Below, one piece after another: positions 1 to 7,850 of a stretch of DNA of 64,000 nucleotides (its first letter is position 1; the number at the start of each line of letters is the position of its first letter). The notes beneath the pieces were generated by a model. It had not been told where the DNA came from and searched no databases. It saw only the letters and a list, made by a program, of their open reading frames with translations. This DNA is from Streptomyces neyagawaensis (GTDB taxonomy: Bacteria > Actinomycetota > Actinomycetes > Streptomycetales > Streptomycetaceae), in contig NZ_JAMGBG010000039.1 of the NCBI RefSeq assembly GCF_023516595.1, positions 1-64,000 of the forward strand, written 5' to 3'. The position numbers and the translations under genes are program-made.

Positions 1-199
1 GCCCGAGCTTGGCCGGATCGAGGCGTAGCTGATGACCGAGGATCACTCCGGAGCGACGCAGCCGGGTCACCCGGTCCAGACACGTCGACGGCGCGACCCC
101 CACCTGGGCGGCGAGATCGCGGTAGGTCGCCCGTGCGTCGTTCTGCAACAGGCGCAGAAGGTGGAGGTCCACCGGATCCAGTACGACAGATTCGGCCAT
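1..199 (-). CDS. Lrp/AsnC family regulator, N-terminal part (cut by window edge)
   Basis: Read on the minus strand from ATG at 199, the first 66 residues are visible before the window ends. They begin MAESVVLDPVDLHLLRLLQ and contain the winged helix of Lrp/AsnC regulators: a DLAAQVGVAPSTC recognition-helix region followed by VTRLRRSGVILGH. These proteins respond to amino acids and usually control nearby amino-acid enzymes. It diverges from the trans-sulfuration enzyme starting at 242, so sulfur amino acid metabolism is the likely regulon (inference). The effector-binding RAM domain lies outside the window. Confidence 0.9.
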   Translation of the reverse strand, partial: MAESVVLDPVDLHLLRLLQNDARATYRDLAAQVGVAPSTCLDRVTRLRRSGVILGHQLRLDPAKLG

Positions 200-241
200 T
201 GTTCGAACGTAACACGGAGGCCGACCCGTACGGCCCGGCCG

Positions 242-1498
242 ATGTTCACCCTGACGCCCATGAACTCAGCGAGCACGCACGCGTACGACCCCGCACGCAC
301 CACGCCGAGAGCGCTGGACACCGAGGCCGTGCACGCCGGCCGCGACGATCTCGCGCGCCTGGGCCTGCACGCCGCGCCCATCGACCTGTCGACGACCTAC
401 CCCTCGTACGACAGCCGCGGTGAGGCCGCCCGCATCGACTCCTTCGCCGTCGACGGCGCCGAACCCGAGGGCACCCCGATCTACGGACGCCTCGGCAATC
501 CGACCGTCGCCCGTTTCGAGACCGCCCTCGCCCGCCTGGAGGGCACCGAGAGCGCCGTCGCCTTCGCCAGCGGCATGGCCGCGCTGAGCGCCGTGCTCCT
601 TGCTCGCGCCTCCATGGGCCTGCGCCATGTCGTCGCCGTACGACCCCTGTACGGCTGCAGCGACCATCTCCTCACCGCGGGGCTGCTCGGCTCCGAGGTC
701 ACTTGGGTCGACTCGGCCGGCGTCGCGGACGCGCTGCGGCCCGACACCGGTCTGGTGCTGGTGGAGACCCCGGCCAACCCGACGCTCGCCGAGCTCGACC
801 TGCGGGCCCTCGCCCACTCCTGCGGCTCGGTCCCGCTCCTCGCGGACAACACTTTCGCGACGCCGGTTCTTCAGCGGCCCGTCGAGCAGGGGGCGCGGCT
901 CGTCCTGCACAGTGCCACCAAGTACCTCGGTGGTCACGGGGACGTCATGGCCGGGGTTGTTGCCTGCGACGAGGAGTTCGCCGGGCGGCTGCGGCAGATA
1001 CGCTTCGCGACCGGCGGTGTCCTCCACCCGCTCGCCGGCTACCTCCTCCTGCGCGGCCTCGCGACCCTCCCCGTGCGGGTCAGGGCGGCTTCCGCGACCG
1101 CCGCGGAACTGGTCCGCCGCCTCGACGCCGACCCTCGTGTGGCGCGGGTCCACTACCCTCGCGTCGGCGGCGCGATGATCGCCTTCGAGGTCCACGGCGA
1201 CCCCCACGACGTCATCGCGGGCGTCCGGCTGATCACCCCCGCCGTCAGCCTCGGCAGCGTGGACAGCCTGATCCAGCACCCGGCCTCCATCAGCCACCGC
1301 ATCGTGGACGAGACCGACCGCCGGGGCGCCGGGGTGAGCGACCGGCTCCTGAGGATGTCGGTGGGCCTGGAGGACGTGGACGACCTGTGGGCGGACCTGG
1401 ACGCGGCGCTGGGCGCCACGGCCGACACCACCACCACGGGGGTCGACGCCGACGCCGATCACCCTGTGGCGAGCCTGGGGGCGGCGTCCGGCCACTGA
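242..1498 (+). CDS. PLP-dependent trans-sulfuration enzyme (cystathionine gamma-synthase/lyase family)
   Basis: This 418-residue protein belongs to the Cys/Met metabolism PLP family, which makes or cleaves cystathionine and related thioethers. The family core is visible: ETEAVHAG-like N-terminus, TPIYGRLGNPT, the substrate loop around SGMAALSAVL, the ETPANPT and ADNTFATP segments, and the PLP-binding lysine in SATKYLGGHGD (about residue 227). Family members are about 380-420 residues. Start ATG 242 is 42 bp from the divergent Lrp start; a second ATG at 260 is equally possible and neither has a clear ribosome site. Gamma-synthase, gamma-lyase and methionine gamma-lyase cannot be separated by eye. 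The C-terminal 30 residues are a Thr/Asp/Gly-rich tail. Confidence 0.88.
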   Translation: MFTLTPMNSASTHAYDPARTTPRALDTEAVHAGRDDLARLGLHAAPIDLSTTYPSYDSRGEAARIDSFAVDGAEPEGTPIYGRLGNPTVARFETALARLEGTESAVAFASGMAALSAVLLARASMGLRHVVAVRPLYGCSDHLLTAGLLGSEVTWVDSAGVADALRPDTGLVLVETPANPTLAELDLRALAHSCGSVPLLADNTFATPVLQRPVEQGARLVLHSATKYLGGHGDVMAGVVACDEEFAGRLRQIRFATGGVLHPLAGYLLLRGLATLPVRVRAASATAAELVRRLDADPRVARVHYPRVGGAMIAFEVHGDPHDVIAGVRLITPAVSLGSVDSLIQHPASISHRIVDETDRRGAGVSDRLLRMSVGLEDVDDLWADLDAALGATADTTTTGVDADADHPVASLGAASGH

Positions 1499-1509
1499 GC
1501 GGCCGTCTA

Positions 1510-1535
1510 GGGCCGGGGCCGGACTGCCCCGGCCC
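1510..1535. terminator. Hairpin after trans-sulfuration gene
   Basis: A perfect 10-bp GC stem (GGGCCGGGGC / GCCCCGGCCC) with a 6-nt loop starts 12 bp after the stop codon. No T-run follows, as is usual in Streptomyces. It lies between two converging genes and could serve either. Confidence 0.6.
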
Positions 1536-1698
1536 ACCGGGCTCTGCCTGGGACCTCCGGGGCGTGCGGCTCTGCCTGCGCAGCACTGATCCGGGGCCGT
1601 GGCTTTGGCCTGCGCAGCGCCCTCGGGGGGCCGTGGCTCAGGCTTGTGTCGCGCTGCTCCGGGGGCCGCTGATCTGTGCCCGCGTCCGGGCCCCGGTC

Positions 1699-2727
1699 TC
1701 ACTCCGCGGGAACGCTGAGCGCCAGTTTGCCCGTGACGCCGCCGTCGCGGAGGCGCCTGACGGCCGCGGCGGCCTCCGCGAGCGGGTACACGCGGTCCAC
1801 GACGGGGCCGAGTGTGCCCGCCTCGATGAGCGCGGTCAGGTCCCGCAGCCCGTCGGCGTGCTCGGAGGCGATGAACGTGCCCAGGTGCCGGCCGGAGAAC
1901 GGCGACAGCAGCTGGGCACGGAGCTGTCGGTCGGTGCCGCCGAGCCAGCGGCCGTCCGTCTCCCCGCCGGTGATGACCAGCCGCCCGCGCGGCGTGAGGG
2001 CGCGGCGCAGATCCCGCAGGGTGCGGTTGCCCGCGATGTCGATGATGGCGTCGTACCGCTGCGGGCCGGCCAGGAAGTCCTGACGGGTGTGGTCGATCAC
2101 CTCGTCGGCGCCCAGTGCCCGCACGGCCTCGACCTTGGCCGTGCGCGCGACGGCCGTGACCCGTGCCCCCAAGGCATGGGCGAGTTGGGCGGCGAAGGTG
2201 CCGACCCCACCGGACGCTCCGGTGATCAGGACCTCCTGGCCCCGCTGGAGCCGCGCCCTGTCGCGAACCGCCTGGAGCGCGGTGAGCGCGCTGACGGGTA
2301 CCGTCGCCGCCTCCTCGAAGGTCAGCCCGGCCGGCTTGGGGGCGATCCTGTCGGGCCGGGCGACGGCGTACTCGGCGAACGCGGCCGCCGCCGTGCCGTA
2401 CACCTCGTCGCCGGGCGCGAACCCGGTCACGTCCGGGGCGACCGCCTCGACGACACCGGCGATGTTGCGGCCGGGGTTGGGGAGCTTCGGCCCGCGCAGC
2501 CCGCTCACCGGCCGGACCGCGTACGGCAGACCGGCCATCAGGTGCCAGGTACCGCGGTCCACGCTGGAGGCGCGCACGCGCACTCGAACCTGCCCCGGCC
2601 CGACCGCCGGACGGGCGAGCCGCCCCATGCGCAGGACGGCTTCCGGCTCGGCGCCGTAGCGCTCCTGCACGACGGCCGCCATCGTCCCGGTCTCCCCGGC
2701 TCGCGCCGCCTCGCTGGTGCTCCGCAT
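1699..2727 (-). CDS. NAD(P)-dependent MDR oxidoreductase (quinone reductase-like)
   Basis: A 342-residue zinc-independent medium-chain dehydrogenase/reductase of the quinone oxidoreductase subgroup. The GroES-like N-terminal half contains GRNIAGVVEAV and FAPGDEVYG. The Rossmann half has the nucleotide motif ITGASGGVGTFAAQLA and the family stretch GADEVIDHT. Zinc-ligand cysteines are absent. Start ATG 2727 is chosen because GGGAG lies 8 nt upstream; an in-frame extension to 2778 would run into the operator array. It diverges from a TetR regulator, and three palindromes between the two genes suggest that TetR represses it. The likely role is reduction of quinones or enones as detoxification; the substrate is unknown. 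Confidence 0.88.
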   Translation of the reverse strand: MRSTSEAARAGETGTMAAVVQERYGAEPEAVLRMGRLARPAVGPGQVRVRVRASSVDRGTWHLMAGLPYAVRPVSGLRGPKLPNPGRNIAGVVEAVAPDVTGFAPGDEVYGTAAAAFAEYAVARPDRIAPKPAGLTFEEAATVPVSALTALQAVRDRARLQRGQEVLITGASGGVGTFAAQLAHALGARVTAVARTAKVEAVRALGADEVIDHTRQDFLAGPQRYDAIIDIAGNRTLRDLRRALTPRGRLVITGGETDGRWLGGTDRQLRAQLLSPFSGRHLGTFIASEHADGLRDLTALIEAGTLGPVVDRVYPLAEAAAAVRRLRDGGVTGKLALSVPAE

Positions 2728-2756
2728 CGTCGTCTCCCGCTTCGGGTGCTCGCTGG

Positions 2757-2811
2757 ACTTACGCCGTAAGTGCAGCACTTACGGCGTAAGTAGAGCACTT
2801 ACGCCGTAAGC
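2757..2811. promoter_or_regulatory. Triple 15-bp palindromic operator array (TetR sites)
   Basis: Three near-identical 15-bp palindromes lie at 2757-2771, 2777-2791 and 2797-2811. The first is ACTTACGCCGTAAGT, a perfect 7-1-7 inverted repeat. The second is its exact reverse complement. The third differs only in its last base. Centres are exactly 20 bp apart, about two helical turns, so all three would face the same side of the DNA. They fill the gap between the oxidoreductase and the divergent TetR gene and are the obvious binding sites for that regulator. Confidence 0.85.
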
Positions 2812-2853
2812 TCGTCAACGCCCGGAGACCGTGAGAGGAAGTGACCGTCCCCC

Positions 2854-3528
2854 GTGACGCGACGTACCGCCCCGCAGCCGCCCCGCGAGACACTCACCCG
2901 GCAGCGGGTGCTGCGCGCCGCCGTCGAACTCGCCGACAGCGGCGGCCTGGAGACGCTCAGCATGCGCAAGCTCGGCGAGGCCGTGGGCGTCGAGGCGATG
3001 TCCCTGTACAACCACGTGGCCAACAAGGAGGACCTGCTCGACGGCATGGTCGACCTGGTCTTCGGCGAGGTCGACCTGCCCTCCCCGGACGACGAGTGGC
3101 GGCAAGCGATGCGGCAGCGGGCGGCCTCGATGCGCCAGGTGCTGTCCCGGCACCGCTGGGCGATCGGGCTGATGGCGTCACGGGCCACACCGGGGCCCGC
3201 CACCCTGCGGCACCACGACGCCGTGCTCGGCTGTCTGCGCCGGGGCGGCTTCTCCCTCACCCTCACCGCGCACGCCGTGTCGGTCCTCGACGGCTACATC
3301 TACGGGTTCGCCCTCCAGGAGAAGGCCCTGCCCTTCGAGACCCCGGAGCAGACCGCCGACGTGGCCGAGGCCATCATGAGCGGCTTCGGGGACGGCGAGT
3401 ACCCGTACCTGACCGAGATCGCGACCGAGCACGTCATGCGGCCCGGGTACGCCTACGGCGACGAGTTCGACTTCGGGCTGGACCTCATCCTCGACGGCCT
3501 CCAGCAGGCGGTGGGCGGGACCCGGTGA
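2854..3528 (+). CDS. TetR family regulator (TetR_C-type)
   Basis: A 224-residue repressor. The N-terminal helix-turn-helix is clear: VLRAAVELADSGGLETLSMR then KLGEAVGVEAMSLYNHVANK (residues about 18-60). The long alpha-helical C-terminus, with YLTEIATEHVM and FDFGLDLILDGL, resembles the tetracycline-repressor C-terminal domain rather than the short AcrR type. It starts at GTG 2854, after GAGAGGAA at about 2833-2840. Being divergent from the oxidoreductase and downstream of three palindromes, it most likely represses both itself and that gene and is released by a small lipophilic ligand (inference). Confidence 0.92.
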   Translation: MTRRTAPQPPRETLTRQRVLRAAVELADSGGLETLSMRKLGEAVGVEAMSLYNHVANKEDLLDGMVDLVFGEVDLPSPDDEWRQAMRQRAASMRQVLSRHRWAIGLMASRATPGPATLRHHDAVLGCLRRGGFSLTLTAHAVSVLDGYIYGFALQEKALPFETPEQTADVAEAIMSGFGDGEYPYLTEIATEHVMRPGYAYGDEFDFGLDLILDGLQQAVGGTR

Positions 3529-3535
3529 CAGCGAA

Positions 3536-3564
3536 GCGCGGGAGCCCGTCACCGGCTCCCGCGC
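3536..3564. terminator. Hairpin between convergent TetR and ACT-GNAT genes
   Basis: An 11-bp perfect stem (GCGCGGGAGCC / GGCTCCCGCGC) with a 7-nt loop lies just after the TetR stop and before the converging gene end at 3609. It probably works in both directions. Confidence 0.75.
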
Positions 3565-3608
3565 TGTTGGTAAGGCCCTCCTGCTGTCGGGCCTGCTGTC
3601 GGGGCAGG

Positions 3609-5048
3609 TCACCGCCCCTTGCGGACCCCCTCCGCGCCCTCGGCCCGGTGCGCCGCCACGGCGTCCAGGCGGGCCGTGATCACCAGCGTCCCCTCCTCGA
3701 CCTGGTAGTCGAGCGGCAGATCCAACGCCCGCATCGCCGCGACCATCCCCGTGTTGGACGACTGCGTCACGACATATACGTTCGCGCAGCCGGCGTCGCC
3801 CGCCATGGCCACCAGCCTGCGGAGCAACTCGCTGCCGATACCGCGCCGCTGCCACTCGTCCTCGACGAGCAGCGCGATCTCCGTCTCGTCGCCGTCCCAG
3901 AGCAGATGGCCCAGTCCGACGAGGCGCCCCGAGGTGGTCTGCGCGGCGAGCGTCCGCCCGAAACGGGGGCTCAGCAGATGCTTGAGGTAGCGGTCCGCGT
4001 CGCCGACCGGCCCGTGGTACCGCATGCTCAGCGTCCGCGCCGAGCACCTGTCGTGCATGGCCTTCGCCGCGCGCAGATCGCCCGCGTCGGCACGGCGCAC
4101 CGTGAGGTCGTTGCCCTCGGGCAGTGTCAGCACGTCCTGGCTGCGCGGGATCCGCGGCCCGAGCCGCGTGTCCAGCTCCACCAGGGCCCGCGCCCGCGCG
4201 AACTCCGTGGGCGTGAACGGCAGATACGGCCGCTCCACCGTGATCGTCCCGCCCTCCGGCGCCCGCAGCCGCATCACCGTGCCCTCCAGGGCCCCCTCGA
4301 CCGGCGCGCCCTCCTGGACCCGGCCCGAGCCGGGAGCGGTGGCGGGCAGCGAACGGATGGTGCAGCGCCCCAGCAACTGCCGCAGCGCCAGCGGGAGCTC
4401 CGCGGCGTCCAGCGCCGTACGCGTCGCCAGGCCGAGCACCCGCGTCGGCGCGTCCACCAGGTCATGGGCGTCGCCGCGCTCGATCCAGGTCTCGCTGCCG
4501 CCCGCGTCGGACACCGACCCGCTGATCTCCGTGGCGGACAGCTCCTCGGGCGCCCGCAGCAGGAACTCGTCCACGGTGCCCTCGGCCAACGGGTGCGTCT
4601 GCAGGCTCAGGATGTCGACCCGGTGGGCCGCCAGCGCCGTGCACAGCGCCGCGAGCGACCCCGGTTCGTCCTTCACGGTCGTCCGCATCCGCCACAACAC
4701 GGTCGCCCCTGCCATGGCCCCGGCGTCCGCCACATCCGCCTCGCCCGCTCCGGCCGGCCCGGCCTGCCGCTCCGCGGGGAGCGACGGCCGGGCGCCGGTA
4801 TCGCTCGTGGGCGGCGCGTGACCGTGGCGTCGTGTCCACCATGTGTGGAACCCGACAGCCGCGGGCAGGACGGCCGCCGTGACCGCCAACAGCACCGCAC
4901 CGCCCGTGCCCCGCGCGGTGGAGCCCACCACCGCGTCGGCCACGGCCGCCGCCGCGAGGAGCGCGGCGAGACCGACCACGGCCCGCCGCCAGTGGCGCAC
5001 CGGGCGACCGTTCCTCGCCCGCGTCACATCAGACATGTCTGGAGTCAT
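3609..5048 (-). CDS. Membrane-anchored ACT-like plus GNAT acetyltransferase protein
   Basis: A 479-residue fusion. Near the N-terminus are two hydrophobic segments (AVVGLAALLAAAAVADAVV and AVLLAVTAAVLPAAVGF). Next comes an ACT-like region (VLWRMRTTVKDEPGSLAALC and DILSLQTHP). The C-terminal third is a GNAT fold with the acetyl-CoA motif VEDEWQRRGIGSELLRRL, preceded by LTVRRADAGDLRAAKAMHD. ACT domains sense amino acids, so acetylation may be amino-acid controlled (inference). The start is uncertain: ATG 5048 and ATG 5036 are both possible, and an in-frame ATG at 5156 would add a non-hydrophobic extension. The substrate is unknown. Confidence 0.75.
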   Translation of the reverse strand: MTPDMSDVTRARNGRPVRHWRRAVVGLAALLAAAAVADAVVGSTARGTGGAVLLAVTAAVLPAAVGFHTWWTRRHGHAPPTSDTGARPSLPAERQAGPAGAGEADVADAGAMAGATVLWRMRTTVKDEPGSLAALCTALAAHRVDILSLQTHPLAEGTVDEFLLRAPEELSATEISGSVSDAGGSETWIERGDAHDLVDAPTRVLGLATRTALDAAELPLALRQLLGRCTIRSLPATAPGSGRVQEGAPVEGALEGTVMRLRAPEGGTITVERPYLPFTPTEFARARALVELDTRLGPRIPRSQDVLTLPEGNDLTVRRADAGDLRAAKAMHDRCSARTLSMRYHGPVGDADRYLKHLLSPRFGRTLAAQTTSGRLVGLGHLLWDGDETEIALLVEDEWQRRGIGSELLRRLVAMAGDAGCANVYVVTQSSNTGMVAAMRALDLPLDYQVEEGTLVITARLDAVAAHRAEGAEGVRKGR

Positions 5049-5183
5049 GTGGCCACTGTGAGGGAAGGGTGTTGCGTGATCACGAACGCTTTGTGACCGG
5101 CCGGTAAAAGCATCGTTCCGTCCCTTTTGTTGCAGGTTGGACGACCGATGGGCCACGGCAGTCCGGACAGTTGATGGACCGGG

Positions 5184-7850
5184 TCAGACCGCCAGCGCCG
5201 CGCGCAGCCGCCGTGCCTCGGTGACCAGCCGGGACGAGCCCCTTCGGTCCGCCGCCAGATCGAGGTGGGGCAGCTCCCCGCGCGCCCCGGACCGTTCCAC
5301 GCATTCGGCGGCGACGGCCAGCAGCTCCCCGAGCCCCCGAACCGGCGTGGTGGCCCTGGCCCGGTCCTTGCCGCCGTCCTCGCCCTGCCCGTCGGAGAGT
5401 TCGGCGAGCAGGTGCGGCAGGGCCGCCCGCAGGACCGCCCAGGCCGTGCCGTACGCGCCGGTGGACGCCGCCGTGCGTATCGCCTCGGCGATCCGCAGCG
5501 GCTTCAGATAGCTGATCACGGCCAGTCGACCGAGGTCGGCGCCGGCCTGCTCGACGTCGAGCTGCCCCCGGGCCGCCAGCACCAGCAGGGCGTCCACGGC
5601 GGCGAGCCGGTCCTCCGGCCGCTTGGCGCCCAGCCCGTACACCACGCACAACCGCACGGCCTCGCCCGTCTCGCCCTCCGCCTCGGCGAGCGTCGGCAGG
5701 AACGAGAACCCGGCCCCCGTGTCCTCGATGACCGCCTGCGAAATGTCCCGCAACACGCGTGCCGCCACCAGCTCCGGGCGTTCCGGCACGACCGCGAGCC
5801 AGTGCCGCCACTCGGCGTCGTCCCAGTGGGAGCAGTACCAGAGGCCCTTGTACTCGGACAGCGGGCGCCCCAGCCGGCGGACCTGCGGCGGGAAGGACTC
5901 GCTCTGCAACTCCGGGAGCTCCCCGAACTCCACGAGGACCCTCGGCCCTTCCGTACGGCTGCTCCGCACGGGCCGGGACGGCACGTCGGTCGCCAGCCAC
6001 TCCGCCAGCCGGTCGCCCTCCGGGGTGCCCAGCTCCCGGGCGGCCACCGCGGCGGACGCCGACGCGGCCGGGTCGGCGCGCCGCACCCGCAGCAGCGCCT
6101 GCGCGAAGTCCGCCCGACCGGGCCGGGCCCCGAGCCGCCGGTAGGAGTCGAGTCTCGCCACCAGCTCCCCGGGCTCCAGCGCCCCCGTGCTCCAGGTGGG
6201 CGTGGCCAGCAGGAACGGCAGCGGCTCGGTGCGGACGCGATGGGCGACCTCCCACAGTCGGGCGTCGCGGACCCCGGCGAGGCCGCTGTGCACACACCCT
6301 CCGGACGTGGGGGCGTCCGAGCGCGCCTCGTGCAGGACGGAGACGCGGACCCGCTCGAACAGCGACGCCAGGACGATCTCCAGGTCGTGCGGCGAGTCCC
6401 GGAAGTACCGGTCGACGTACGCCGGCTCCATCTCCGCCCACCAACGCCCCGCCGCCACCGGACCCAGCGCCTCCACGAGTGCCTCGCGATCCCGGTGCGC
6501 ATGGCGTACGAGCCCGTCCAGCGTCCGCTCGAAGGCGCTGATGTCGCCGTCCGAGGCCAGCAGCGCGTTGACCTCCTCGGCGAGTTCGGCGACCGTCTCA
6601 GGGGCCGGCGCGAGTCGCGTGGGCTCGGGCACGGGAGGGAGCAGCTCCTCGTACGCCTCCGGGCTCTCCTCGGCCGGGGAGATACCGAGGACGTCCTGGG
6701 CGCGGGTCCGCAGGCCGGGGCTCAGATCGGCGGCCGCGCCGGTGATCTCCTCGCGCGCGGCGTCCTCGTCGGCGACGTCGCCGATGTGCCGCTCGACGAG
6801 CTTCAGCGCCCGCTCCTGCACCTCCGTGTCCTCGTGCCCGAACGCCTGGGCGACCACGGGGAGCAGCGCGCCCGCGGTGGACGGGTCCTGCTTGAGGACC
6901 TTGCCGAGCAGGATCAGCTGGGAGCGGACGAGCTTCCGCTCGGGGCGGAAGAGCACGGCGCCGGACATCTCGATGAGCCGGCGTGACCCCAGTGCGCCGT
7001 CCAGAGCGAACTCGGCGAGGACGGACTGGGCGTGCCCGGCCACGGAGGAGGGGGCGTCCGCGCACAGGGACATCCAGTCCGCGATCCGCTCGCACCGCTC
7101 GTCACGGGTGAGGTCGAGCGAGGTCAGCAGGCCGAGGAACACCTTGTTGTCGGCCGTGGAGCCGCCGCCGCGCAGCAGCCGGGACACACAGCCGTCGATG
7201 AGGGTCTTGCGGTCGAGGAGGCCCTCCTCGGCGAGCTGGGTGAGGGCGTAGGTCCAGTTGTTCAGCCCCTCGCCGTACCGCCAGTCGCTGCGGGCGCCGA
7301 TCTCCGCGATGTCGAACAGGGCGGTGACGAGGTCCGCGAGGTGCGGGTCCTTGCGCAGATTGCCGATGACGGTGCCCGCCTTCCAGCGCGCCCGGCCGAT
7401 GTGCTCCATCCAGCCCCGTACATAGGTCTCGGACGTCGGCACCGCACAGCCCGCGAGCCGCACCAGACCGGACATCAGCTCGTACGGCACCTGCGCGGTC
7501 AGCGGGCGCTCCGCCAGCCGGTGCACCAGGTCGTCGAGCCAGCGCGGCTCACGGTCGCCGAGCACATCGATCAGGACCGGTGCCGGCGCCTGCCGCCAGC
7601 GCATGTCGGACCCCGCGATCCAGTCGGCGACCGCCGCCGCGCCCGTCTGGCAGGCCGCGCCGGCCACGTGCAGCGCCGGATACGCGCGCTGCAGGGGCGA
7701 ACCCCACGGCTCGGACCGCAGCTTCTTGCGCAGTTCCTTCAACTCGGGCATGCACGCTCGTCGTTCGGCGTCCGTCATACCGTCCGCCAGGGTGACCACG
7801 TCACCCGTGTTTCCCGCCCGTACCGCGTTGACCAGCGTCGTCGCCGTCAT
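5184..7850 (-). CDS. Large HEAT-repeat-like protein, DUF6493 family
   Basis: An 888-residue, mainly helical cytoplasmic protein with no signal peptide or membrane segments. Its composition and repeated Leu/Ala helices (for example ADNKVFLGLLTSLDL and VQERALKLVERHIGDVADED) fit a HEAT-like solenoid; I place it in DUF6493 from memory of similar Streptomyces proteins. The start ATG 7850 overlaps the upstream SWIM-gene stop by 4 bp (ATGA), so the two are translationally coupled and probably act together. A later segment (LPELQSESFPPQVRRLGRPL and SHWDDAEWRHWLAVVPERPE) does not look like a repeat and may be a separate domain. The function is unknown. Confidence 0.7.
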   Translation of the reverse strand: MTATTLVNAVRAGNTGDVVTLADGMTDAERRACMPELKELRKKLRSEPWGSPLQRAYPALHVAGAACQTGAAAVADWIAGSDMRWRQAPAPVLIDVLGDREPRWLDDLVHRLAERPLTAQVPYELMSGLVRLAGCAVPTSETYVRGWMEHIGRARWKAGTVIGNLRKDPHLADLVTALFDIAEIGARSDWRYGEGLNNWTYALTQLAEEGLLDRKTLIDGCVSRLLRGGGSTADNKVFLGLLTSLDLTRDERCERIADWMSLCADAPSSVAGHAQSVLAEFALDGALGSRRLIEMSGAVLFRPERKLVRSQLILLGKVLKQDPSTAGALLPVVAQAFGHEDTEVQERALKLVERHIGDVADEDAAREEITGAAADLSPGLRTRAQDVLGISPAEESPEAYEELLPPVPEPTRLAPAPETVAELAEEVNALLASDGDISAFERTLDGLVRHAHRDREALVEALGPVAAGRWWAEMEPAYVDRYFRDSPHDLEIVLASLFERVRVSVLHEARSDAPTSGGCVHSGLAGVRDARLWEVAHRVRTEPLPFLLATPTWSTGALEPGELVARLDSYRRLGARPGRADFAQALLRVRRADPAASASAAVAARELGTPEGDRLAEWLATDVPSRPVRSSRTEGPRVLVEFGELPELQSESFPPQVRRLGRPLSEYKGLWYCSHWDDAEWRHWLAVVPERPELVAARVLRDISQAVIEDTGAGFSFLPTLAEAEGETGEAVRLCVVYGLGAKRPEDRLAAVDALLVLAARGQLDVEQAGADLGRLAVISYLKPLRIAEAIRTAASTGAYGTAWAVLRAALPHLLAELSDGQGEDGGKDRARATTPVRGLGELLAVAAECVERSGARGELPHLDLAADRRGSSRLVTEARRLRAALAV

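Noticed and set aside
703..2769. A 688-codon open frame on the plus strand over two genes
   Set aside because: It is antisense to the oxidoreductase and out of frame with the trans-sulfuration gene. Its Arg/Pro/Gly-rich sequence is what GC-rich DNA gives in the wrong frame.
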